Shown one piece after another: positions 1 through 7,496 of a DNA stretch of 20,334 bases. The notes below the pieces were generated by a model, which was given only the letters and a program-made list of their open reading frames with translations, was not told the DNA's origin and did no database searches. Numbering within the stretch: position 1 is the first letter of the stretch; the number at the start of each line of letters is the position of its first letter. A program made the translations under genes and the position numbers. Source of the stretch: an uncultured Prevotella sp. (GTDB lineage Bacteria > Bacteroidota > Bacteroidia > Bacteroidales > Bacteroidaceae); assembly GCA_905210845.1 (NCBI GenBank), contig CAJLYG010000032.1:1-20334 (forward strand). The letters are read 5' to 3'.

Positions 1-1
1 T

Positions 2-46
2 GGTGGCTTTAGTGGTGGAGGAGGCTTCGGTGGTGGTCATCGATAA
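2..46 (+). CDS. C-terminal end of a glycine-rich protein (partial, 5' end outside window)
   Basis: Reading from base 2, the frame gives GGFSGGGGFGGGHR and then a TAA stop at 44-46. Only the last 14 residues are inside the window. Such Gly-Ser-Phe tails are usual at the C-terminus of TPM-domain (YgcG-like) membrane proteins, but the diagnostic domain lies upstream, so this family guess is inference. The downstream porin begins 28-52 bases later on the same strand with no visible terminator or promoter between, so the two may be co-transcribed. Confidence 0.5.
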   Translation, partial: GGFSGGGGFGGGHR

Positions 47-98
47 TCCTCATCGCGCGTGTTGAAAACAGATAATGAATGATAAAATAGTGAAGATC

Positions 99-1667
99 AT
101 GAAAACTAAATATTTCATGTTAGCAGCCTTGGCACTTATGACAGTGCCAGGGCTTGCACAAGAGACCTATCAGGATACAAAGTTGATAGACAATGACTTG
201 AATGGTACTGCCCGTTATGTCGGCATGGGTGGTGCCATGGAGGCGTTAGGCGCTGATATTTCTACCATCAGTACGAACCCTGCTGGTATCGGACTCTTCC
301 GTAAGGGACAGGTTTCCATTTCTGGGGGCGGTGTCTTCCAACAGGATGCCAAGACAAACGTGAACTACGGTGGTACACAAATCAACTTTGACGGCAACAA
401 GAACAATTTCAGCTTCGACCAGATCGGAGTCGTGTGGTCTCAGCGCACAGGAAGGAATTCCTACCTGAACTTTGGCTTCAATTACCATAAAAGCCGTAAC
501 TTTGATCAGATCCTTTCTTGTGCAAATAGTTTGGTCAATGCGTCACAAAACAAGAATACCGCAGCCAAATATTCTTATGCACAGACCTTGAGCAAGGATG
601 AGGCCAACATCATCTGGAATGGCGTTGATGCCAATTATGAAGGACTGATGGCGAAAAGCTCGGATGGCAAGCAGATGGATTACCTGAATGGAACACAGTA
701 TCTGTTCGGACAATACCAGAAAGGTTACATCGGTGAGTATGACTTTAATGTCAGTGGCAATCTCAACAACCGTGTATTCTTAGGCTTGACCTTTGGATTC
801 CATGACGTGCATTACCGCAGTAACAGTATGTATACCGAAGACTTGGAGCAGAATTATTTTGCTACATCCTATGAGAATCTGAAGATCACAGGTAATGGTT
901 TCGACCTGAAGCTTGGCGCTATCTTCCGTCCGATAGAGGAATCCCCCTTCCGAATCGGTTTATATGTCAGCACGCCTACCTTCTATGACCTGACCGTTGA
1001 TGGTGATAATGACATTCAAATGGGCACGCAAGGTGAGGGTGTTACTGCCCAGAAGGGTAACAGTTCTTCCTACGACTTTAAGGTATTTACTCCTTGGAAA
1101 TTCGGCGTCAGCCTGGGACACACGGTAGGTGATTACTTAGCTTTGGGTGCAACGTATGAATATGCTGACTACAGCCATATTGACAATCGTATCAATGACG
1201 GAGGTTCTTATGATTGGTATTACGATGAGTACTATACATCCAGCAGCAGTGACAAATACATGAATGATGATACCAAGGCAAATCTGAAAGGTGTTTCCAC
1301 GTTGAAGTTCGGACTTGAGTACAAGCCTATGCCCGAGTTTGCAATTCGATTGGGATACAATTACTTGTCTCCGATGTTCAAGAAAAATGCCTATCGTGAT
1401 GGCACTGTTCCTTCTCCTGGTGTTGCCTATGCTACCTCAACAGATTATACGAACTGGGATTCAACCAATCGTATTACTTGCGGTTTCGGTTATACAGTCA
1501 ACCAGTTCTTTGTCGACCTGGCATACCAGTATACGACACAGAATGGAACCTTTGTACCATTCATGAGCTATAAAGGCTCTGACTCACAGACAGAGAACAT
1601 CCCAACAGCAAGTGATGTCCACTTCAAACGTCATCAGTTGCTCCTTACGTTAGGCTATAAGTTTTGA
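99..1667 (+). CDS. OmpP1/FadL-family outer-membrane transport protein
   Basis: This is an outer-membrane beta-barrel of the OmpP1/FadL/TodX type, a family that lets hydrophobic compounds cross the outer membrane. In Bacteroidetes these are often labelled hemin receptors without proof. From ATG 99 the protein is 522 residues with a signal peptide beginning MKTKYFMLAALALM and a likely cut after the Ala-Gln near residue 21. The motif TARYVGMGGAMEALGADIS followed by TNPAGIGLF is the N-terminal FadL-like signature that forms the plug. The rest alternates aromatic and polar residues, as in a barrel, and ends LLLTLGYKF with a terminal Phe. An upstream in-frame ATG at 75 would add eight residues before the signal peptide; I prefer 99 because it gives a normal short basic n-region. 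The substrate cannot be read from the sequence. Confidence 0.85.
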   Translation: MKTKYFMLAALALMTVPGLAQETYQDTKLIDNDLNGTARYVGMGGAMEALGADISTISTNPAGIGLFRKGQVSISGGGVFQQDAKTNVNYGGTQINFDGNKNNFSFDQIGVVWSQRTGRNSYLNFGFNYHKSRNFDQILSCANSLVNASQNKNTAAKYSYAQTLSKDEANIIWNGVDANYEGLMAKSSDGKQMDYLNGTQYLFGQYQKGYIGEYDFNVSGNLNNRVFLGLTFGFHDVHYRSNSMYTEDLEQNYFATSYENLKITGNGFDLKLGAIFRPIEESPFRIGLYVSTPTFYDLTVDGDNDIQMGTQGEGVTAQKGNSSSYDFKVFTPWKFGVSLGHTVGDYLALGATYEYADYSHIDNRINDGGSYDWYYDEYYTSSSSDKYMNDDTKANLKGVSTLKFGLEYKPMPEFAIRLGYNYLSPMFKKNAYRDGTVPSPGVAYATSTDYTNWDSTNRITCGFGYTVNQFFVDLAYQYTTQNGTFVPFMSYKGSDSQTENIPTASDVHFKRHQLLLTLGYKF

Positions 1668-1685
1668 TGCTTCATACTTATTTAT

Positions 1686-1719
1686 AAAAAGCTGACAAGG
1701 AACCTTGTCAGCTTTTTTT
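1686..1719. terminator. Bidirectional rho-independent terminator between convergent porin and kdsB
   Basis: A perfect inverted repeat has the arm GCTGACAAGG at 1691-1700 and its complement at 1703-1712. It is flanked by A-run 1686-1690 and T-run 1713-1719, so the A and T tracts also pair. The innermost bases must open to make a loop. It can act on the + transcript (porin) and on the - transcript (kdsB, whose stop is at 1778). Confidence 0.9.
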
Positions 1720-1777
1720 ATGCTTAGAATAAAATCAGGTGAATGCAATCATAGATGGCAGCAGGGGAAGGCTTTGT

Positions 1778-2542
1778 TCAGGAGTTCGACTGATTCCTCG
1801 CCATGCTGTCTTGAAGAAATTTCTCTGCACGCTCTAAATCGGCAGGCGTGTCAATGCCCACAGTCTCTTCGTTTGTGATGCCCACCTTAATCCGATATCC
1901 GTTTTGCAGCCATCTCAATTGCTCTAAGCTTTCAGCCAATTCGAGGCTGGATTGAGGAAGGTTAGTGATCTCCGCCAACACCTCTTTGCGGTAGGCATAG
2001 ATCCCGAGATGCTTGAGAAAAGGATAATGGGCAAGCCATTCTGACTTTTCTACCCCTCTGACAAAGGGGATGATGGAGCGAGAGAAATACAGGGCGAATC
2101 CCTTGTTGTCTACCACGATCTTGGGAGAGTTAGGATTCTCTACTGCCTCCATGGAAGTGAAAGGCTTTCCTAAGGTGGCAATCTGTGTGCTTGGGTCCTG
2201 GAAGCAATTGCACACGGTCCTGATCTGGGAAGGTTGGACAAAAGGTTCGTCACCTTGGATGTTGATGACCACATCCTCATCCCCACCTATTTTCTGAATG
2301 GCTTCCTCAATGCGGTCGGTGCCACTCTGATGATGCGGGGATGTCATGACCGCCTTTCCCCCGAAAGCAAGGACACGATCAAAGATACGTTGGTCGTCCG
2401 TAGCGACATAGACGGTATCTAAGACAGAAGAAACCTGTTCGTACACACGTTGGATGACAGGCTTCCCTCCCAAGATCGCCAAGGGCTTTCCCGGGAATCG
2501 GGAAGAGGCATAACGAGCCGGAATAATTCCTATAAACTTCAT
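1778..2542 (-). CDS. kdsB: 3-deoxy-manno-octulosonate cytidylyltransferase (CMP-Kdo synthetase)
   Basis: KdsB activates Kdo with CTP to form CMP-Kdo in the cytoplasm, the donor used to join the LPS core to lipid A. The 254-residue product is the usual size. It starts MKFIGIIPARYASSRFPGKP, the nucleotide-binding signature, with Arg10 and Lys19 in the expected places. It also has SGTDRIEEA (residues 73-81) and IQGDEPFV, where Asp98 is the expected magnesium ligand. The gene stands alone on the minus strand, convergent with the porin and divergent from the MORN gene. The start at 2542 lies about 15 bases after the inferred transcription start, so the leader is very short. Nothing in the protein looks damaged. 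Confidence 0.96.
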   Translation of the reverse strand: MKFIGIIPARYASSRFPGKPLAILGGKPVIQRVYEQVSSVLDTVYVATDDQRIFDRVLAFGGKAVMTSPHHQSGTDRIEEAIQKIGGDEDVVINIQGDEPFVQPSQIRTVCNCFQDPSTQIATLGKPFTSMEAVENPNSPKIVVDNKGFALYFSRSIIPFVRGVEKSEWLAHYPFLKHLGIYAYRKEVLAEITNLPQSSLELAESLEQLRWLQNGYRIKVGITNEETVGIDTPADLERAEKFLQDSMARNQSNS

Positions 2543-2563
2543 ATTTTATCTGTTTGATGGAGC

Positions 2564-2571
2564 AAAGGTAC
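2564..2571 (-). promoter_or_regulatory. Probable -7 box of the kdsB promoter
   Basis: On the minus strand this reads TACCTTTG, an exact TAnnTTTG match and identical to the -7 boxes of ispE and the leu operon. No good TTTG -33 element is present 19-21 bases upstream, so the call rests on the -7 box and on its place 21 bases before the start codon. Confidence 0.55.
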
Positions 2572-2589
2572 TAATTTTTACTAATACAT

Positions 2590-2620
2590 TTTGTTTTATC
2601 ACAAAAAATCACTACTTTTG
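2590..2620 (+). promoter_or_regulatory. Bacteroidetes-type promoter of the MORN-yhcH-glgB operon
   Basis: TTTG at 2590-2593 and TACTTTTG at 2613-2620 are separated by 19 bases, matching the known Bacteroidetes sigma consensus TTTG-N19-TAnnTTTG. Transcription should begin about six to eight bases after 2620. This excludes the TTG codon at 2591 as a start for the following gene and favours a GTG at 2636 or 2645. Confidence 0.75.
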
Positions 2621-2644
2621 GGCTGGAATTTAAATGTGAACACA

Positions 2645-3757
2645 GTGAAATATTATATATTCTCTTTTTTCCTGATCCTGTTTTCTAGTGGGGTATGTGC
2701 ACAGAAAATCACCTTAGGAACCTGCATCCTGAAGGATGGAGGTCATTACAAAGGCGAGATGGTCAATGGCAAAGCTCAAGGCAAGGGCAGTGCTGTCTAT
2801 CCAAATGGCGATACCTATGAGGGGGAATATGTCAAAGGAAAGCGTCAAGGGTATGGCACCTATACGTTTTCTGATGGTGAGAAATATGAAGGACAGTGGT
2901 TCCAGGACCAGCAACATGGAAGGGGCACTTTTTGGTTCTCTAATAATAATAAGTATGTAGGGCTTTGGTACACGGATTACCAGGACGGCCATGGTATTAT
3001 GTATTATTACAATGGGGATAAGTATGAAGGTGACTGGTCGAAGGACAAACGGCAGGGAAAGGGGAAGTACACCTTTTCTACGGGCGCCTATTATAATGGA
3101 AACTGGGTGAACGACAAGAAGTCGGGAAAGGGCTTCTTCGATTGGGGAGATGGCACGACCTACGATGGCATGTGGGCAAATAACCAGCGTTGTGGCAAAG
3201 GAACCAATCATTATGCAGACGGGGATGTTTATACCGGTGACTGGATAGATGATATCCAAAACGGGAAGGGCGTCTATAAGTTTGCCAATGGCGATGTGTA
3301 TGAGGGCGACTATGTCCAGGGCGAACGCACGGGCATGGGCATCTTCAAATATGTGAATGGAAATAAGTATACCGGTCAGTTCAAGGAAGGTGTCATGGAT
3401 GGACAAGGTACCTTCTGGTGGAAGAACGGTGATACCTATGTAGGAGAATGGAAAAATGACAAGCAGAACGGGCATGGGAAATTGACCAAGAAAAACGGTG
3501 AGGTGATCGAGGGTAATTTCGCTAATGGCCATCTGTCTGGAGAAGTGATTATCCATTACCCTGATGGTAAGAAGTTCAAAGGAACTTACAAGAATGACAT
3601 GCGGAATGGGGCAGCCATCGAAGAGGACAAAAATGGTACCCGTTTTGAAGGTTCTTATGTTAATGGCGTCCGCGACGGAAAGTTTATCGAGAAGGATAAA
3701 TGGGGAAAGGTGGTCGCCACAGGACATTATGAATCAGGAAAGAGATTTAATGATTAA
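2645..3757 (+). CDS. Secreted MORN-repeat protein, 14 tandem repeats
   Basis: The product, about 370 residues, has a signal peptide reading (M)KYYIFSFFLILFSSGVCAQ, then almost nothing but MORN repeats. Each unit follows the pattern GxxYxGxWxxxxxxGxGxxxxxx. The first 11 are canonical; the last three lose the GxG and most aromatic residues, and a 17-residue tail ends the protein. MORN repeats form extended beta-hairpin solenoids that bind lipids or proteins. In bacteria their role is mostly unknown and no catalytic domain is present here. The reading frame is open back to a TTG at 2591, but that codon lies in the promoter. GTG 2645 puts the signal peptide at the N-terminus, while GTG 2636 would add three residues. 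It is the first gene of the glgB operon, 18 bases before the next gene. Confidence 0.85.
   Translation: MKYYIFSFFLILFSSGVCAQKITLGTCILKDGGHYKGEMVNGKAQGKGSAVYPNGDTYEGEYVKGKRQGYGTYTFSDGEKYEGQWFQDQQHGRGTFWFSNNNKYVGLWYTDYQDGHGIMYYYNGDKYEGDWSKDKRQGKGKYTFSTGAYYNGNWVNDKKSGKGFFDWGDGTTYDGMWANNQRCGKGTNHYADGDVYTGDWIDDIQNGKGVYKFANGDVYEGDYVQGERTGMGIFKYVNGNKYTGQFKEGVMDGQGTFWWKNGDTYVGEWKNDKQNGHGKLTKKNGEVIEGNFANGHLSGEVIIHYPDGKKFKGTYKNDMRNGAAIEEDKNGTRFEGSYVNGVRDGKFIEKDKWGKVVATGHYESGKRFND
2738..3703 (+). repeat. Fourteen in-register 69-base MORN coding repeats
   Basis: Fourteen consecutive units of exactly 23 codons run from 2738 to 3703 with no insertion or deletion (14 x 69 = 966 bases). Units begin with Gly at position 1 except the fourth, which begins with Asn. 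The aromatic at position 4 and Gly at positions 6, 15 and 17 are the conserved places. Units have diverged at DNA level, so this is an old coding repeat and not a recent slippage array. Confidence 0.9.
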
Positions 3758-3775
3758 TTTTAATTCCTATACGAT

Positions 3776-4219
3776 ATGATAATTGACAAAATTGAAAACT
3801 TAGAAAAATATGCTTCCCTGAATCCTTTGTTGAAGGATGTCGCTGATTTTATCAAGGCTAATGACCTGAGTAAGTTAGAGCCGGGACGACACGATATAAA
3901 AGGCAATGACTTATTCGTGAACGTTCAAAAGCGCCCGGCAAGGACACGCGAGGAGGCCACATTGGAATATCATCGTCAGATGATCGATATCCAGGTCCCA
4001 ATCAAGGGTGTTGAGACGTATGGATATACTCCTTTGGCTGACCTTCCTGCATCCTCCTTTGATGAGCAAGCAGACATGGGGCTTGTCCCTGGGGTGTCAG
4101 CCCAGAGCTATGTGACATGCCATGAAGGGATGTTTGCCATATTCTTCCCGCAGGACGGGCATGCGCCACTGATTGGTGAAGGAGAACTTTTCAAGGCAAT
4201 TTTTAAAGTGAAGGCTTAA
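3776..4219 (+). CDS. YhcH/YjgK/YiaL (EbgC-like) family protein
   Basis: This 147-residue protein matches the small cupin-like family that includes EbgC, YhcH and YiaL, which bind a metal and are associated with sugar or sialic-acid catabolism, possibly as anomerases. The visible signatures are GRHDIKGNDLFVNVQ (37-51), the EYHRQMIDIQ segment with Glu64, His66 and Asp71, and FFPQDGHAP with His129. These are the expected metal and sugar-site residues. It sits 18 bases after the MORN gene and 12 bases before glgB, so it is probably translated from the same message. The partner sugar is not evident. Its place beside a glycogen enzyme may hint at glucose-type sugars, but that is inference. Confidence 0.88.
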   Translation: MIIDKIENLEKYASLNPLLKDVADFIKANDLSKLEPGRHDIKGNDLFVNVQKRPARTREEATLEYHRQMIDIQVPIKGVETYGYTPLADLPASSFDEQADMGLVPGVSAQSYVTCHEGMFAIFFPQDGHAPLIGEGELFKAIFKVKA

Positions 4220-4231
4220 AGGAAAAAGGCT

Positions 4232-6319
4232 ATGGCTACAAGAAAGACGACCGCAAGGGTTAGCAAAACATCTGCGAAGAAAGTGGTAAAGACGGCTCCG
4301 AAGCCAAAAGTTCCACAGCATGTGGGTATCGTGAAAGACGATCCTTATCTGGAACCCTATGAGGGTGCCATCCGTGGTCGGCATGATCATGCACTTTGGA
4401 AATTATCCCAGTTGACGAAAAACGGCAAGCAGAGCCTAAGCGACTTCGCATCTGGATATGATTACTTCGGCTTGCATAAGACAGCTCGGGGATGGGTGTT
4501 CCGCGAATGGGCACCCAATGCAACAGATATCTATCTTGTAGGAGATTTCAACGACTGGAAAGAATCGCCCAAATACAAAGCGAAGCGTATTGAGGGCACA
4601 GGCAATTGGGAGTTGAAGTTGCCGGAGAAAGCCATGAAACACGGCGACCTCTATAAAATGTACGTATATTGGAACGGAGGGGAAGGAGAAAGGATACCAG
4701 CGTGGTGCCAGCGTGTGGTGCAGGATGAAAATACAAAGATATTCTCTGCGCAGGTATGGAATCCAGAGCCTTACCAATGGAGAAAGAAATCTTTTCGTCC
4801 TCATGTGAACCCATTGCTGATCTACGAATGCCACATAGGCATGGCACAGGATGCAGAGAAAGTAGGGACCTATTCAGAGTTCAAGGAGAATGTGTTGCCT
4901 CGTATCGTCAAAGATGGATATAACTGTATCCAAATCATGGCTATTCAGGAACATCCTTACTATGGGAGCTTCGGCTACCATGTCAGTTCTTTCTTTGCCG
5001 CTTCTTCTCGCTTTGGGACCCCTGAAGAACTGAAGGATCTGATTGATACGGCGCATCAGAAAGGCATTGCTGTTATCATGGACATTGTCCACTCTCATGC
5101 TGTCAAAAACGAGGTGGAAGGATTGGGTAATTTAGCGGGTGATCCCAATCAGTATTTCTATCCAGGCGATCGCCATGAGCATCCAGCGTGGGATAGCCTT
5201 TGCTTTGATTATGGCAAGGATGATGTTATTCACTTCTTGCTTTCCAATTGCAAATATTGGTTAGAGGAATTCCACTTTGATGGGTTCCGCTTCGACGGTG
5301 TTACTTCCATGTTGTACTACAGTCACGGATTAGGTGAGGCTTTCACCAATTATGGTGATTACTTCAATGGACATGAGGACGATAATGCGATCTGCTATCT
5401 GACCTTGGCAAACAAGCTGATCCATGAATTGAACCCACATGCGATCACCATTGCCGAAGAGGTGAGTGGCATGCCAGGGTTGGCTGCAAGGTTTGAGGAT
5501 GGAGGTTATGGCTTTGACTATCGCATGGCCATGAACATCCCAGATTTTTGGATCAAGACGATCAAGGAACTGCCAGATGAGCGATGGAAGCCCAGCAGTA
5601 TCTTCTGGGAAGTGAAAAACCGGCGGGCAGATGAGAAGACAATCTCATACTGCGAGAGCCATGACCAGGCATTAGTTGGTGACAAGACTATTATCTTCCG
5701 ACTGATTGATGCGGATATGTATTGGCATTTTAAGAAAGGAGATGAGAACGATGCCGTCCATCGAGGGATTGCGCTGCATAAGATGATTCGTTTGGTAACT
5801 GCCGGGGCAATCAATGGTGGGTATCTGAACTTCATGGGGAATGAGTTCGGGCATCCGGAATGGATAGATTTCCCACGTGAAGGAAATGGCTGGAGCTATA
5901 AGTATGCACGGAGGCAGTGGAATTTAGTGGATAATAAGGATCTAGACTATCATTATTTAGGTGATTTCGATCGTGAGATGCTGAAAGTCATGAAGAGTGA
6001 GAGAAATTTCAATAAGACCCCTGTTCAGGAAATCTGGCATAATGACAGTGACCAAGTCCTCGCTTTCATGCGGGGTAACCTGATCTTTGCCTTTAATTTC
6101 AGTCCGACCCGTTCCTTTACGGATTATGGCTTTCTTGTCCCGACGGGAAGCTATGATGTGGTTTTGGATACGGATAACAAGGCATTTGGTGGTAATGGGT
6201 TGAATGATGATACGATGACTCATTTGACGAACTATGACCCATTGTATGTCAATGATCATAAAGAGTGGCTGAAATTGTATTTACCAGCCCGTTCAGCATT
6301 GGTTTTGAGGAAAAATTAA
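4232..6319 (+). CDS. glgB: 1,4-alpha-glucan (glycogen) branching enzyme, GH13
   Basis: The enzyme moves an alpha-1,4 glucan segment to an alpha-1,6 position during glycogen synthesis. The 695 residues hold a short CBM48-like domain (FREWAPNATDIYLVGDFNDW, about 90-109), a GH13 barrel and a beta-sandwich tail. The catalytic nucleophile is Asp355 in GFRFDGVTSMLYY, the acid is Glu409 in IAEEVSGMP, and the transition-state Asp478 is in ESHDQALVGDK. The SMLYY and EVSGMP motifs resemble eukaryotic branching enzymes (GH13_8 type) more than E. coli GlgB, which is common in Bacteroidetes. The first 29 residues form a Lys/Arg/Ala/Thr-rich extension with nine basic and no acidic residues. A GTG at 4322 would give a protein without it, but ATG 4232 fits the 12-base spacing to the previous gene. 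The next gene begins four bases after the stop codon. Confidence 0.95.
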   Translation: MATRKTTARVSKTSAKKVVKTAPKPKVPQHVGIVKDDPYLEPYEGAIRGRHDHALWKLSQLTKNGKQSLSDFASGYDYFGLHKTARGWVFREWAPNATDIYLVGDFNDWKESPKYKAKRIEGTGNWELKLPEKAMKHGDLYKMYVYWNGGEGERIPAWCQRVVQDENTKIFSAQVWNPEPYQWRKKSFRPHVNPLLIYECHIGMAQDAEKVGTYSEFKENVLPRIVKDGYNCIQIMAIQEHPYYGSFGYHVSSFFAASSRFGTPEELKDLIDTAHQKGIAVIMDIVHSHAVKNEVEGLGNLAGDPNQYFYPGDRHEHPAWDSLCFDYGKDDVIHFLLSNCKYWLEEFHFDGFRFDGVTSMLYYSHGLGEAFTNYGDYFNGHEDDNAICYLTLANKLIHELNPHAITIAEEVSGMPGLAARFEDGGYGFDYRMAMNIPDFWIKTIKELPDERWKPSSIFWEVKNRRADEKTISYCESHDQALVGDKTIIFRLIDADMYWHFKKGDENDAVHRGIALHKMIRLVTAGAINGGYLNFMGNEFGHPEWIDFPREGNGWSYKYARRQWNLVDNKDLDYHYLGDFDREMLKVMKSERNFNKTPVQEIWHNDSDQVLAFMRGNLIFAFNFSPTRSFTDYGFLVPTGSYDVVLDTDNKAFGGNGLNDDTMTHLTNYDPLYVNDHKEWLKLYLPARSALVLRKN

Positions 6320-6322
6320 AGA

Positions 6323-7474
6323 ATGACTTCTGTATTCAATCGTAAAAATAGCACCATTACCATGAGGGTGATGTGTGCTATTCTCTTCCTGTGTTTTTCT
6401 TTTCTCTACCTGTATGAGTATCAGGCAGATGTCCTTGCCGTTGCCCAGCATGTCTTATCGGATGGGCAGACACATTACAACCGTACCATTGGAGCCGTGT
6501 TGATCACGGCGGTCCTTTATCTGTTGCAGATTGGCGTCTATGCTGTAACGAAGTTATCCAAGCGTACCCATGCGATGACCTATTTCCCATCCTTGTTGAT
6601 TTTGGCAATCATCACGGATATCAGTCCGGACATAGACCTTCACTTTTCCTTTGGTGCCTGGTTGGTCGTTTTCCCGTTGCTTCTCATCTTGTATGGCTTT
6701 TTTGTCTGGGCATGCAGGGAGTTCCAGCCTTATGAGGCCGACATCCATTCCACGGGGTTGTTCTCTCGTATGATGTGGATCAATGTGCTGACGATGTCCG
6801 TGATGTTCATGCTGGTAGGGATGGTAAGCAACCATAATGATGTGTTCCATTATAGGATGCACATTGAGCAATGTTTGTTGGAAGGAAAAGACGAGGAAGC
6901 GGCGAGAACAGGTAGTCAGTCACTGGCTTCTGACTCCAGTCTGACCATGCTCAGGGCGTATGCCCTTTCGCGTACAAACCAATTGGGTGAAAGGCTATTC
7001 GAGTATCCTATCGTAGGGAATTCTGAGAGTCTTCTGCCCAATGGATCTTCTGTCAGGATGTTGATGTATCCTGAACAGAAGTTGTATACCTATTTAGGGA
7101 TGTGGTTCAAGCAGAAATTCTCTCCGATGCACTATTTGACGTTCATAGAACGGCATCATGTAGCTAAGAAGCCGGCCGGCGACTACTTGTTATGTGGCTA
7201 TCTGATGGATAAGAATCTCGATGCCTTTGTTCATGCCATCGGGAAGTATTATGATATGAAGAGTGCCTCATTGCCGAAACATTACAGAGAGGCTCTGACC
7301 TTGTATACGCATCTCAGGTCACATCCAGTGATCGTCTATCACAGCAGCGTGATGGATGCTGACTTCCAGGATTATCAGGATATGGAGAATAAATATGCCG
7401 ATAAACAGCTGCGGAAATCCGCTTTGCGTGATACCTTTGGAAATACTTATTGGTATTATTATCAATACCAATAA
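6323..7474 (+). CDS. Polytopic membrane protein of unknown function (resembles DUF6057)
   Basis: I do not recognise a function. The 383-residue product has about five hydrophobic segments (near residues 15-33, 56-77, 86-102, 107-128 and 149-167). A soluble C-terminal half of about 215 residues follows, rich in Tyr, His, Leu and Ala and with helix-like pairs (EGKDEEAARTGSQSLA, then SLTMLRAYALSRTNQLGERL) that suggest TPR-like packing. It ends in the Tyr-rich stretch NTYWYYYQYQ. The overall look recalls a Bacteroidetes-only family (DUF6057), from memory and unconfirmed. It starts three bases after the glgB stop, so it is almost surely co-translated with glgB. It ends 22 bases from the convergent GH92 gene, with no terminator visible between. 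Confidence 0.7.
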   Translation: MTSVFNRKNSTITMRVMCAILFLCFSFLYLYEYQADVLAVAQHVLSDGQTHYNRTIGAVLITAVLYLLQIGVYAVTKLSKRTHAMTYFPSLLILAIITDISPDIDLHFSFGAWLVVFPLLLILYGFFVWACREFQPYEADIHSTGLFSRMMWINVLTMSVMFMLVGMVSNHNDVFHYRMHIEQCLLEGKDEEAARTGSQSLASDSSLTMLRAYALSRTNQLGERLFEYPIVGNSESLLPNGSSVRMLMYPEQKLYTYLGMWFKQKFSPMHYLTFIERHHVAKKPAGDYLLCGYLMDKNLDAFVHAIGKYYDMKSASLPKHYREALTLYTHLRSHPVIVYHSSVMDADFQDYQDMENKYADKQLRKSALRDTFGNTYWYYYQYQ

Positions 7475-7496
7475 GTAAAATCTCTTTTGCTAAATT

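Noticed and set aside
2714..3727. 337-codon open frame on the minus strand opposite the MORN array
   Set aside because: The periodic Gly/Tyr/Asp codons of the repeats keep the antisense frame free of stops, and its translation is a low-complexity Ile/Val/Pro-rich string with no family features.
7475..7496. Terminator between the convergent membrane-protein gene and GH92
   Set aside because: The 22-base gap has no stem-loop; transcripts may overlap or terminate inside the facing genes.
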